A DNA stretch of 64,000 nucleotides from Hofstenia miamia (taxonomy: Eukaryota > Xenacoelomorpha > Acoela). A model generated the notes under the pieces. That model saw only the letters and a list, made by a program, of their open reading frames with translations, ran no database searches and was not told the DNA's origin. How positions within the stretch are numbered: the first letter of the stretch is position 1; every line of letters begins with the position of its first letter. Shown here in pieces: positions 1 through 10,413 of the stretch. The DNA lies in contig SCFE01000001.1 of the NCBI GenBank assembly GCA_004352715.1, forward strand, positions 3,941,520 to 4,005,519, in the 5' to 3' direction. A program made the translations under genes and the position numbers.

Positions 1-1
1 A

Positions 2-1390
2 CAGCGTCTTGTTACAGCAGATGATCTGGTCCCAATGAATTTTGCAGATATTTTACGCCATTTCTTAATTACTATTCAAACATCTCTACTTAGACTACCC
101 TATCTGGGTCATTATTACGAGGGTAATTCGACAATTGGGAGCTTGAAAGAAATAATGGAGCGTCGTAATTATTATCAGATCAGGAATAACATGAAATGTG
201 TGTACGATGACGACGTTTCTGAGGATGTCAAACACGATGATCCTTTGTGAAAGGTCCGACCAGTAATAGAGATTATACAGAAGGCCATGTTGAAGATTCC
301 CTGTGGCCATGGAGATCTTTGTGTAAACGAACAGATAATCCCTTTCACAGAAGGCATGTCTTTGAGTACAAAAATCGTTATTAAAAGTAAGCCCCATCCA
401 TGTGGACTGAAGTTGTACGCAATATCCAAACCCAGTGACGTAATGCTTAACTTTCTGCCTTATTGTGGATCTAAAACCTTCGCAGAAGAACACCGTAACT
501 TGCCCCAAGGCGAAGCAGCTGTTGTATCTCTTTTAGAAGGTGTGAACACCGGTACTGTCATCCATCTGGATAGGTTCTTCACAGGAGTTTCTTTAGCCGA
601 AAATCTTCTCAAACGTGGATTTCGAGTCACAGGCACCATTATGAAGAATCGATTACCAATAAATTTGAGTGGAAAACTTCCGGACGAGAATGATGTGCCC
701 CGTGGTGAGTCTCAGTTGTTTGTGAATGACTCAGAAAATTTGGCGCTCACAATCTGGAAAGACAGCAAAGCTGTGTATATGTTGAGCTCTGCACACACAT
801 TGGAACCAAAAACCACATGTCTTCGTTGGATGAAAAATCAAAATAAACGCAAGAGGCTTCCTCAACCTGATTCGGTAAGCCAATACAACAAACATATGGG
901 TAGAGTCGATTTGATAGATCGCATATTGACTATATATCCACATTTTCAATACCGAACCAACAAATGGACCATAAGGATATTTCCATATATGGTCATGCTT
1001 GCATGTGCTAACATCTGGTTTAAAAATGCCAAATCTGGAAGATTTTTTGATCATGGAATGGTCCTTTCAGATATTCTTCATGCAGAAGCTAAGAAATGGG
1101 AAAATGCAAATGGCATACTTCCCAAAGATATTATGAGTTACTCGCGGACTCCACTTAAAGGATCCAGAATTAGCCATGATCATTTGAGTTACTCGCGGAC
1201 TCCACTTAAAGGATCCAGAATTAGCCATGATCATTTACCAATATTTGTACCTGGCAATTTTGCAAGCAGATGCAGAAACTCCAAAAACGGAAGGCCATGT
1301 CCAGGGCGTTCGCGATGGATATGCAAAAAATGTGACATTTATCTGTGTATGACACCTAAGAACAACTGTTTTAATGATTTTAATTCGTGA
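2..1390 (+). pseudogene. piggyBac-type (PGBD4-like) transposase, inactivated
   Basis: Remnant of a cut-and-paste DDE transposase of the piggyBac family, which in active form inserts at TTAA sites. One frame is open from the window edge to the stop at 1388-1390 except for a TGA at 248-250, where the family normally has a Trp after Asp-Pro-Leu. The N-terminus lies outside the window. The first catalytic Asp is replaced by Asn (codon 326-328, context VNEQ). The second (569-571, HLDRFF) and third (908-910, GRVDLID) are kept. A Cys-rich zinc-binding tail follows (about 1267-1375). The catalytic and tail regions are otherwise well preserved, so inactivation may be recent. A 51-bp tandem duplication (1135-1236) is a further lesion. 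The family is clear; the copy is inactive. Confidence 0.93.
1135..1236 (+). repeat. 51-bp tandem duplication inside the transposase frame
   Basis: Two identical 51-bp units (1135-1185 and 1186-1236) keep the reading frame and repeat 17 residues (SYSRTPLKGSRISHDHL). The unit lies between the catalytic core and the Cys-rich tail. Confidence 0.95.
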
Positions 1391-1452
1391 ATTGATTACA
1401 GTATTTTTTTGCTTCTTGAATTTTTTCTTTGAATAGTTCTATTAGAGGTCTT

Positions 1453-1496
1453 GGGTGTCAAATGTACACAGGTGTGTACATCCGTAATAAACACCC
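1453..1496. repeat. Nested inverted repeat 3' of the piggyBac gene
   Basis: GGGTGT at 1453-1458 pairs with ACACCC at 1491-1496. Inside lies a near-palindrome (TGTACACAGGTGTGTACA, 1463-1480). Subterminal inverted repeats are usual in piggyBac elements, so this may mark the right end of the element. No TTAA-bounded terminus was identified, so the border is unknown. Confidence 0.5.
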
Positions 1497-3655
1497 CCTT
1501 TTGCAAATTAGTTTTTGCGACGATTTAATATCATTTTAATCCTATATTGTAGCATAAATATGAATAAAAATATTGAAAAAATAGAAATTTACGAAAATTA
1601 CACTGTGGAGGATAATGCCCACCAATTAATGATCACATTACGATTCTTAGAATTTTTGGGTCCCAATATTAGAATAGTAGTTGGCGCCTCCGGTTACTCT
1701 GCCTGAAGACGAAACACCATTTGCTACCAATTTTTAAAATAAATCCTAAAAACTTTAAGAAATAAATCCCAAATTCGAACAATTTCCGTTTGCAATAAAA
1801 AAAATGTGAAATACCACGCACAGATCGACATTCTCGTTTCAAATTTACGGTCAGAAAATTTAAAAATTTTTCGCTCTACTATGTCTGTTCTCTACAGTTG
1901 TTTGCAACAATTCATAAGCTCAAACCCTACTGTCATGACACATTTCTATGGGTCCTGTTAGAATAAAAGAAAATTATGTGTCCAATACATTTTAATCGCG
2001 CGCTATTGCTTATACCACTTCTGCTTGTTGAATTCCAATAATCAAAATTTAAATGTACTAATTTCATTATGGTTGCTGATGTAAGAAAATAAATAAGTAA
2101 TTATGTTTTATGGACTAGTATTCTCACTAAAATTTCGTTTTTTAATTGGAGTGACCCAAAAGCAAATACGGTCATAATACGGTTAAAATAAAGTCAAAAT
2201 TAGCACTGTTCAAAAGTATACTCAAATACTGAAATAAAGTTAAACGTATACCAAGGTTTCTTAGCAATTGGTCATTTCGTAGAAATTGTTGTGCACTGTG
2301 ATAAACCAGTGGCGGTTCGTAGTGAGCATAAGATGGTGGGTTAACCACTGAAACAGAAAAAAACAGGCTTCTTTTCAGCGTTATATGTGTTAATAGTCTT
2401 ACAGGATGCCAAAGCATGCTAAAACTCACAAGGTGAAGATTATGGAAATGTCCGCAACTTTGAAACTGAGTTTATAGCTGATGTTACACGATGGGCTTTG
2501 TCCCGGAGCAAATGAACTAAGTTAAATGCTTTTTGGCGTAATACACAATAGACCATGCCCCGATAGTAATTACATATCTTGTGCCGGGGTAGATAAGAAA
2601 TGTGTAAACAAAAGATATCATTTTACAACTTGGATGAAACAAAAACAGCTACGTTTCTACATTTCCATTCACAATGCAATTTTGTATTTAACAGATTCGC
2701 AAACTACAGCGCGAATCAAACAAATGCAGCCGCGTTTATTCATCTTGCCATATATATATATTAATATATATATATATAATATATTAAATGTAATACTAAA
2801 AGACTATGTTGCATCATTAATATTGACAGAATTGGAAAAATTACGTAAAACTTGGTGACTATAAAATATTTTATATTAAAGTTAGTAGTCTTGACTATTG
2901 AATGTCTTGTTAAGTAGGGTATTAAACAATGAGGAGTGCAGTATTATTTTTTAGGTAAAAACTTTAAAATGTGTGAAAGTAATATGCTAAATTACTACAG
3001 TAACTGTACTTGTTTTTCAAAATTGTAACAATTGCGCGTAGATGTAAATATATATTTGGAAATAGTAAATTAACCGATTTCGCTAATTTCACTCGAAATA
3101 GTATGAAATCAAATAGGTTAACACCAAAAATAGTAATTTGAGTCGGGTACAATAAATATAAGGTTAAATTTTAACAAACATTGCATTTATAATTTAGGGA
3201 TGACGATTTTTACAAATGATGGAATTATTTTCTCTATCTTTTCTATTGGGTTTTGAAAATGTAATATCAGCGATTCTAAACACAGAATGAATTTTCTGAT
3301 AAGCATATTGAACTAGATTGCTTTTTTAGTTTGAAAAAATCAAAACGTTGAACTAGAACATTAATACGATAAGAATTTCACTCATAATTCCCTTATGAAA
3401 TACGCTTCATTCATATCAAAGGGAAAAGTAAATTACCCTAAAGTTTTAAGAAATCCCTGCTTCTAATTCATCAGCAATTTATTCTTCATTTTTTACTAAT
3501 ATATTTTAGATTATTTCGTTTTTAATTGATATCTATTTCAAACATGCTAAAGCTGAGTAATGCTATGTTATCAACACATTTAGAGAGCATTTCAACTTTC
3601 TTCCATTATAATTAACACTCCCGCGCATATGGAATATAACAGTGAATCATATTCG
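1497..3655. other. AT-rich DNA, no gene recognised
   Basis: Short open frames only, with AT composition and no motif. A TA-rich simple repeat lies at about 2750-2785. A sequence like a hAT terminus (CAGTGGCGGTTCGTAG) starts near 2310 without a convincing partner end. The right part is the 3' flank of the minus-strand gene ending at 3656. Confidence 0.6.
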
Positions 3656-3793
3656 TTATTTTTTTGAATCAGTAATTGGTATGTTAACGACTATCTCCCT
3701 AGTGATAGGATAAACAAGTGGTTGTACATCAAAGAAATCATTGTCTGAACATTTGATCAAATTGATGCATAACAAACACTCGTCTTCACCCTC
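3656..3793 (-). CDS. Terminal exon of unidentified minus-strand gene (gene B)
   Basis: Read on the minus strand, an acceptor (TTTAG) at 3795-3794 is followed by 45 codons and a TAA at 3658-3656. The exon starts in phase 0, matching the phase-0 donor of the exon at 3950-4210. The peptide begins EGEDECLLCI and ends IPITDSKK. It is acidic with three Cys and no domain I recognise. GC content is higher than in the flanks. The exon is too short to stand out as a frame; the call rests on splice sites, phase and the clean stop. It is probably the C-terminus of the protein encoded by the exons at 3950-4210, 5806-5964 and 6925-7148. Confidence 0.6.
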   Translation of the reverse strand, partial: EGEDECLLCINLIKCSDNDFFDVQPLVYPITREIVVNIPITDSKK

Positions 3794-3949
3794 CTAAATT
3801 TTGATAGATGCATCAAAAAAGCAGACATCGAAAACATGCTAGCCTGAACACACATTAAAGTATAAATAATGTCAATATAAAAATCCCGATCCCATGAGGT
3901 ATGAAAGGATACACACTGTTTCAGAATTACATGTTATGGAAAGCAATAC

Positions 3950-4210
3950 CTGTGTATAAGAAAACCCTTCATTGCAATTATGATTGAAGTAAAATATTGA
4001 TTCTTTGGAATTGATCTGAAGCTCAGTTGTCATACGCGAAAGCCAGTCCATATGATCTATTAAGGTTTCCACAAATTTCAATGTGTAATCTTCATCATTG
4101 AAAAGGCCTCTTTTGCAAGTAAATAACAAGTGTATTCCCGTTGAATTAGTCATTGATTTTTTCAAACGACCGCCGTGGTGATCAAATTTGGTTTTCTTAT
4201 CCAATTTCAT
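3950..4210 (-). CDS. Internal exon of gene B
   Basis: 87 codons in phase 0 at both ends, bounded by an acceptor (CTGTTCAG, AG at 4212-4211) and a donor (ACACAG|GTATTG). The peptide runs from MKLDKKTKFDHHGG to FSYTQ and includes ETLIDHMDWLSRMTTELQ. The first codon is ATG, but it directly follows an acceptor and the upstream exon joins in phase, so I read it as internal. No domain was recognised. The mixed hydrophobic and charged composition and the codon usage look like a real protein. An intron of about 156 bp separates it from the terminal exon. Confidence 0.65.
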
Positions 4211-5805
4211 CTGAACAGCAGTTTCTTTTAGCTAAACCAAAATGCGTTTGAACAAAAAATCCATTCCAACAGACATCTTCTTCAATTATATTTCATTGAT
4301 GACATGTAATAAATTAGTTAAATATTTTTTTATTTTTACACTTATAAATGATTAAAATCAGAAATTTTAATATAAAAAATAGAACGCATTCTCAAATTTA
4401 TAGTTTAACTAGATTACCTTAACCCAAATACTTCTGAATTTTTTTCAAAACCTGTGAACGTTTCTTCAAAATATATTTAACGCTTATAACTCACACACTA
4501 AGATATTTAAAATCTGAAAATACTATAAGATAGAAAATTATCTCCTCTTTCATTTTCGTTTTAAATTCTCGACCTGTGGCGAAAGAAACAAACGCGCCTG
4601 AATTAGCTTCATAGTTTTCTTCAGCAAGCAAAACATTTGAGGGTAGTTATTGTTCCCAATGCGCATTAGACCGCCTCATTAACTGAACAATCTCATTGAA
4701 AAAAATCCATATTTTATGCAGAGGCAAGAATATTTTTTGCAACAGTCTTCATTATAACAAGAGCGGACACAAATCCATAAATGTATCAATTAAAGGGTCT
4801 CAATATTTCTTAAGTATTAGATAAATTTGTTCAAAAATATGGACGAAGCGGGCTGATACTTTAAAGCAATGCTAGTAAAATTAGAGTTAATGAATTTATG
4901 TAGTAAAACTAAACGCTATTAAGCAACAATTGTGAATTAGAATTCTAATATTCGTGGTTATTTCATGAATGAATGATTTCATTCATTGTTCAAAGCAATT
5001 AGATACTAATCCTTCTCTCAATAGATGCCAAAAAATGAAAGTTTCATGAATGTCAATAACGATAATTACTTTTGAAGAATTAAAAGTTAATCAGCGAGAT
5101 TTGAACGACATCAGGATAGACGTCTAATTTTCATCTGAACGAGTGCATTTACAAGTACTTGTGTATCAGAGTTTGACATGGACCGAGAATTTAGGCCTAT
5201 TTTAATAAAATTTGTAAAAAAAATTCTAATTTTTTGGTTTATTACACCAAAATTTGGTATACTTTTAATAAAGTCTACACAATGAAATTGAAGATTCTAA
5301 ACTGAAATTTAGAAATGATACTAATATAAATCTTCAAATTGAAAGTATTATTTTTAAACACATGTTTATAACTTATATAGAATTCACTGCATTTGCATTG
5401 ACTTGTGTGCAGTGTTGCTTAATAGTAAGTTTTTTTTAAATGTCGCTAATTTTTTTCCAATACTTCGACCCCAAGACCTACCCGGCTCATGTTCATTGCT
5501 GACATGTATAAACAACAATAATAATTATATTTTCGTTTATACAAAAATAGAGTATTTGTTAAAAAAATTGAATGGATTGACTTAAATTATATATAATTCT
5601 GTTGTTTTGTCTCATTCAATTCCAACTAGAAAAATTGATTTTTTTAATTTTAAGTGCAACACTGCTAATTTATTTCACAATGAAATACATACAAAAACTA
5701 TAGTTCTCATGCAAATGATAATACCGAACCGTAGGGTTTAAAATGGATTTTCAAAACCATAGTTTATCGGATTCGTTTTGCTACTAGTTATTAAGAACTT
5801 CAAAC
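4211..5805 (-). other. Probable intron of gene B
   Basis: AT-rich, with many stops in all frames and no mobile element recognised. A short Asn/Tyr-rich frame near 5403-5585 on the plus strand is low complexity and is not treated as a gene. Confidence 0.5.
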
Positions 5806-5964
5806 CTGGTTACAGTGCTCTTGAATATCATACACAGTCAAGTCTTCTTTAACAACGACTGCTACCGACTTTGGATCACATGTTAATTCAAGATTATTAT
5901 TTTCATCACGTTTCAGTAATTCCTCGGTCTTGGCATTTTCAATAGTGTCGAGAACACCTGAAAT
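5806..5964 (-). CDS. Internal exon of gene B
   Basis: 53 codons, phase 0 to phase 0. The acceptor is TTTTAG at 5966-5965; a second AG six bases further in is also possible but would break the frame with its neighbours. The donor is CAG|GTTTGA, a weak match to consensus. If it were not used, the frame would stop two codons later (VAL-stop), making this a terminal exon. The peptide begins ISGVLDTIENAKTEELLKRD and contains VAVVVKEDLTVYDIQEHC. No family was recognised. Phase agreement with the exons on both sides supports the spliced reading. Confidence 0.6.
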
Positions 5965-6924
5965 CTAAAATGGTATTAAAATCTCGTGATTGGCTATATT
6001 TAAAAAGATATTAAAGAAACAAATCCATCAATGTTTAAGCAGTGTTCAGCATTTAAATGACATTTAAACTGTTTAAGGGGAAGTAGACCTCAAAAATATT
6101 TTGCTCATTCATGAACCAAACTTCAAATTCGAATATCGTCGATCTGTTGCTATGGTGATGACGGCCATATTGGATTTTTTAATAAGAAATGAAAAAGTGA
6201 AATTTCTAATTAATTAAAGATTTATTCATCCAAACTTTTTTATTCTTATGTGTTTTAATATACTTTATGCAACTACAACAGATATTCAAAGAATTAATCT
6301 GAAATATATTGGAAAACAAAAATTATCATGATTTTAAAAAATATTAATATCTTTCATGATATTCTGAAATCTGTGTCTTTAATAAGTAAAACAGGAAAAA
6401 ACTTCGGTTATTGTCCCAAAGCAATTTCTGTGGAAATTTGGTGAAGATATTTCTATTACTTCTGAAGATATGAGCGTTTGAAATATAAAGTACTGTTTTG
6501 AGAATTGGAAGAATTTAACATCATTTTCATTCAATTTTGTCAAACCAGCGAACAAAACGATGAAATTAAATATTTTATTTCGTTTTTATTGATATATGGG
6601 TGGTGTCACTTTGAAATATAGATGCCAATGCTTCATTTCTAAAAATTCAATTAAACGTGTTTGAAATAGAGACATTCAAATTTTCTATTGAAAACCCGTG
6701 ATGGGAATAATATTTTTTGAAAATCCCGGCAAGTTATTTAAGAGATCAACGATAGGCATTGATCATAGATGTTTTTGTAGATGATAATGATAACGAAACT
6801 CGATCAATGTCGATGAAATTAAACTAACTGCCCTTCAGAATTTGCACCAAATCAAGTAAAATTCATGCTCTACTATGTTCTACTATAAGATGAAATCTGC
6901 TCTTTATCAAATCATAAAAATTAC
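5965..6924 (-). other. Probable intron of gene B
   Basis: AT-rich sequence without coding character in any frame and without a recognised mobile element. Confidence 0.5.
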
Positions 6925-7148
6925 CTGAAGTCTAATATCTTTAATATAAGGCGTATCTTTACTATGTATTAAGTCGAAATTGCCACACTTTAAAGTCCCA
7001 CTATGACAACTAAGATTTAGAGTTTCGGCATCATAAACGAAAATATTAGATTTACATTGACGGGAATCTTTCACAATCTTAATTTCCTCAATTCTTTCGG
7101 GGCAATCAATTGAAAATCCCTTCGCTTTTATGTAATCAAGTAAAACAT
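6925..7148 (-). CDS. Most upstream exon found for gene B
   Basis: Acceptor ATTTTTAG (AG at 7150-7149) and donor CTTCAG|GTAATT. The exon carries two bases completing a split codon and then 74 codons, ending in phase 0, which fits the next exon at 5964. The peptide starts VLLDYIKAKGFSIDCPER and ends KDIRLQ. It has four Cys, two of them in a CHSGTLKC pattern, and alternating hydrophobic stretches suggesting a beta-rich fold. I could not name it. The preceding exon must end in phase 1; I did not find it, so the N-terminus is missing. Confidence 0.62.
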
Positions 7149-8697
7149 CTAAAAATAAAGATTTTAAGAAACCACATTTTCAAATTCAAATCAACATTTT
7201 AACAAACATATAATGGTCATGAAAACTTAAGTATAAAACGCTTACAAATATTAAGCTTTTAATGAATAAAATTGTAGCAACATTATCATACATTCATCAT
7301 AAAAATTAATGCACAGTGCAAAGCATTTATACATGCGACATCAAGTACTCGTCGGTTTACCATAATCCAAGACTTGTCGGTTTACCTTATGATAAACCGG
7401 TAAACGTAATTAATTAGCCTAATAATTGTTCATATCAAAAACATGATTAAATGATGCTCACAACGAAAACTAGATTACAATTCAACACTAATGAGAGGAA
7501 GAAACGATTGTAAATCACTCGTGCAAGGTAACGTGGCTATATTATATTTCTAGTTTATATTTTAAACAGTCAAGAAACTTAAATTTGTTTCACAGTTGGA
7601 GATTGAATTTAGGTGAAAAAACAAAGTTAAATCTATTTGCAATTAAAATATTTGTGTTTTATGTTAGTAAAGAAATGCAACTCAAATTATAAAGCTGCCC
7701 TCAACGAAATTTAAAATTCAGTCACTCAATATTAGCATCCCGGACCCATGCGAACAATTTTCTAAGCTGAACGTTATAATACGTCGCTACAGGTCGAGAC
7801 TGACAAAGGAAAACCTTAGTATGCAGTTGTGAGTTTCCACATCGTCCACACCTGACAAAATTTTGTCAAGTAAAAAAGTTTCCAGAAATTTCAATAAGCA
7901 AAAAACTTAACTAAATGGATAGCTTCAGTTTTAAGAGTCACATGGGCTTTTTGCATTGGTTTGTTGTTCATTACTGTTGATAAACTATCTGTAATAGTAT
8001 TACTTAATAGCCGTTTACTGAGTTGTAACTAACAAAGTGGCCCGCAACAGTGAACGGATTTGTCACACCTTATTGAAAGGGAATGTTGCAATGCTTGGAG
8101 ATGACATATTTTTGCAGAAATGTATGCTTAAGCCATTGTTTTGTAGTTAAATTATATCAAAGAAATGTGATGCTACATAAAACAGCGTATGCTGAAAATA
8201 ATGAAAATCTTATAGGCCTATAATGAGATTTGAAATGAATACGTTTAATTAGAATATCATATAACATCAATAATGGGCGCAGCGAATAGATATGGGCCTT
8301 AGACTAGATTATCCACCTTGTTGAGTACAGCTGGGGAAACAATACTTACTACGTAAGTATCAGTATTAATTATTTAAGTAATAGTTTAGACTAAAATCAG
8401 ACCCTTTGATCTGGTGCTATTACAGTGGACGGTAATAATCTCTACTGCAATAGATGAAATGTACTAAAATTAGCATGCACAATGCAAAATTACATAAGCA
8501 TGTTTGAAAAAATTACCTGCCCATTATATACCATTATTTATAAAAAATTAGTGTGCAAAGTGATGAAGCCTACAAGATTGTCCTTGATATTTAGGTAGTT
8601 GTAATGCGAGACTTGTAGAACTGTGAGTACACTTTTTAGTTGAATTCAATATAATATTTCAGGTTAAAATGTTTGTATTTCTATGAGTTTGCAATGT
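7149..8697. other. AT-rich DNA, no gene recognised
   Basis: Probably intron of gene B. A perfect 16-bp palindrome (TGACAAAATTTTGTCA) lies at 7853-7868. Repeats of CGTCGGTTTACC occur near 7350-7390. No coding exon was supportable. Confidence 0.5.
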
Positions 8698-9240
8698 ACA
8701 GGGCGCCTAGTATAAAACCACAGGATTTTATGAAACTAAAGTGAGATAGGTGTCATCGACTATATCTCATTGGTGGATAACATATGTATTTCTTTCCAAC
8801 CATTCTCTTTAGAAAATGACTGCACAATTGACTGATTTCCAACGCAGAGTTATTTTGCTTTTTAAAAAGGAACAACCTATTTTTGGCTTACAAAAGTGCA
8901 CCGAAGTTCTTCCCAAGGTTTTTTCCTGATATTGCTACAAATCAGTTTTATGCTGTGTGTAATAAACTGAAGAATATTAGTATGGTCGCTGTCCAAATGC
9001 GTAAGATAGGAACAAGTGGTGATCAGAATGGCAATCACTTCAGAGAATAGTCCGAGCGGTCAGCACAGCATATTTCAAAAGGAGCAGTGTTCAATATTTT
9101 AAAGGAAAGAAATTTGAAATGTTATCCCAGAATCAAATGTCATAAACTCACAGCAAATCATAAAGAAACCCGAGTTTTAAAATCAACAGAACTTAATAAC
9201 CCATTTCATATCAAAGTATTCACATGTATTATGCTAAAAC
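8698..9240 (+). pseudogene. Tc1/mariner-type transposase relic (DNA-binding region)
   Basis: A frame starting at ATG 8816 reads MTAQLTDFQRRVILLFKKEQ and breaks at a stop near 8928. Coding similarity resumes around 9060-9225 as ISKGAVFNILKERNLKCYPR, followed by a segment ending LTANHKETRV. This resembles the paired helix-turn-helix region of Tc1/mariner-like transposases. The sequence TACAGGGCGCCTAGTATAAA at 8698 could be the left inverted terminus. No catalytic DDE domain follows, and no right terminus was found. The element is truncated, frameshifted and old. Assignment is to superfamily only. Confidence 0.6.
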
Positions 9241-9920
9241 AAAAATTTATTGTATGCGGACCATCTTGTGACACTGCATTTGTTCGATTAGATAACCATA
9301 TAGTGTTCAAAGTTCAACAATACTTTACAGTCTTAATTCGGGAGAAGCTATCAAAAGCAAAAGTTGATGAATATTCCAATTTTAAAAAAATAAATTCAAA
9401 TTAAATTTCAGCCTTAAGCATATCTAATGTTCTACAGCAATCAAAGATTTAATATTTAAGGATGACTTAGCTATTAGGTTCACAAAGTTCTTGATGATAT
9501 TCAAAAATCAAAAACAATCGTCACTAAATTTAATTCACAGTAGTTTGACAAGGAAAATTATTGATTCAAGCATATTGGCGCTTTTTTGCTAAAAGCAGCG
9601 ATTACTCTAAAATCAGAAAGGATTTCCATAAAATAGTAAAAAATCATCTTAGTGCAGGATCTAGTCTGACTTATATCCACGCCGTCCGTGAAGAGTTCAT
9701 TAGCTTTTTCTAAAAATGATGCAATTTATATGTAATGACGTATTATAGTGACGAAGGACCTTCTTAAATTTCAACGTTGCTACCAGGTTTTTCATAGATA
9801 ACAAGAAAATATAGTGAAATCTAGCAGGATGGCGCAAATATCCTTTGCTAGAAATTCCATCACAAAAATTGAGGGAAAGGATTTTACTCTTATAAGTGGA
9901 TTTAATTAGTGAAATTTTAA
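9241..9920. other. No gene recognised; 5' flank or leader of the retroelement
   Basis: A short frame at about 9829-9909 (starting MAQISFARNS) precedes the core-like frame. It may be leader sequence of the following element. Otherwise AT-rich and non-coding. Confidence 0.4.
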
Positions 9921-10413
9921 AACCTGCAAACTATCGACAGAAGAATTCTCCAGATCGAAGACTCGATACGTGCCCTAGCAAATCGATTAGAAGATGCTCC
10001 CGATCTTCCTCTTAGACAACCTTTACATGATCCTGCAAACATTACTACGACTACCGTTACCGATCCTACGAAAACTATCAGCAGAGACGCTTTCACTGAT
10101 GAAGTTGCCTTCAGTTGCTAAAATGGTATCAGACACAATCTCAAACAACCGCATCATCCCACGAGACCGAAGAGAATTGGAATTCCTCTCATTCATCTTC
10201 TCCGACTACTCTAACTTATCTCCAGACAACCAGCGACGACTCTCATACAGGATCCGTACATTGGTCTCCGCAACGCATTATGGCTGGACCAGTACCTCAA
10301 GGAACACCCGCTCGCTCGAATTACTGGACCTCGGAGTTGGAGGAACGTTTACCGCTCGGAATAACTCACGAAACTTTCCGTCTAGAAGGCCCTACAGAGG
10401 CAGAGGCAGTTAA
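9921..10413 (+). pseudogene. Core/Gag-like frame of the retroelement, frameshifted
   Basis: The first part is open in one frame (9921-10121, with a helical acidic stretch such as IEDSIRALANRLED). It appears to continue in the next frame, which is open to a TGA at 10411-10413, with the switch between about 10090 and 10118. The second part contains RIIPRDRRELEFLSFIF and ends in a basic tail, SRRPYRGRGS. A helical body with an Arg-rich C-terminus is the layout of nucleic-acid-packaging capsid proteins. The last 300 bp overlap the polymerase frame. The frame switch could be a lesion or programmed shifting; a lesion is more likely. The true start is unknown. Confidence 0.6.

Noticed and set aside
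95-508. Minus-strand frames under the piggyBac gene (95-508, 175-429, 731-1054)
   Set aside because: Shadows of the plus-strand transposase frame.
2309-2349. Tiny CAGTGG...CCACTG element
   Set aside because: Starts like a hAT end, but the 41-bp span lacks matching longer inverted repeats and a target duplication.
5403-5585. Short Asn-rich plus-strand frame
   Set aside because: Low complexity, inside a probable intron, no motif.
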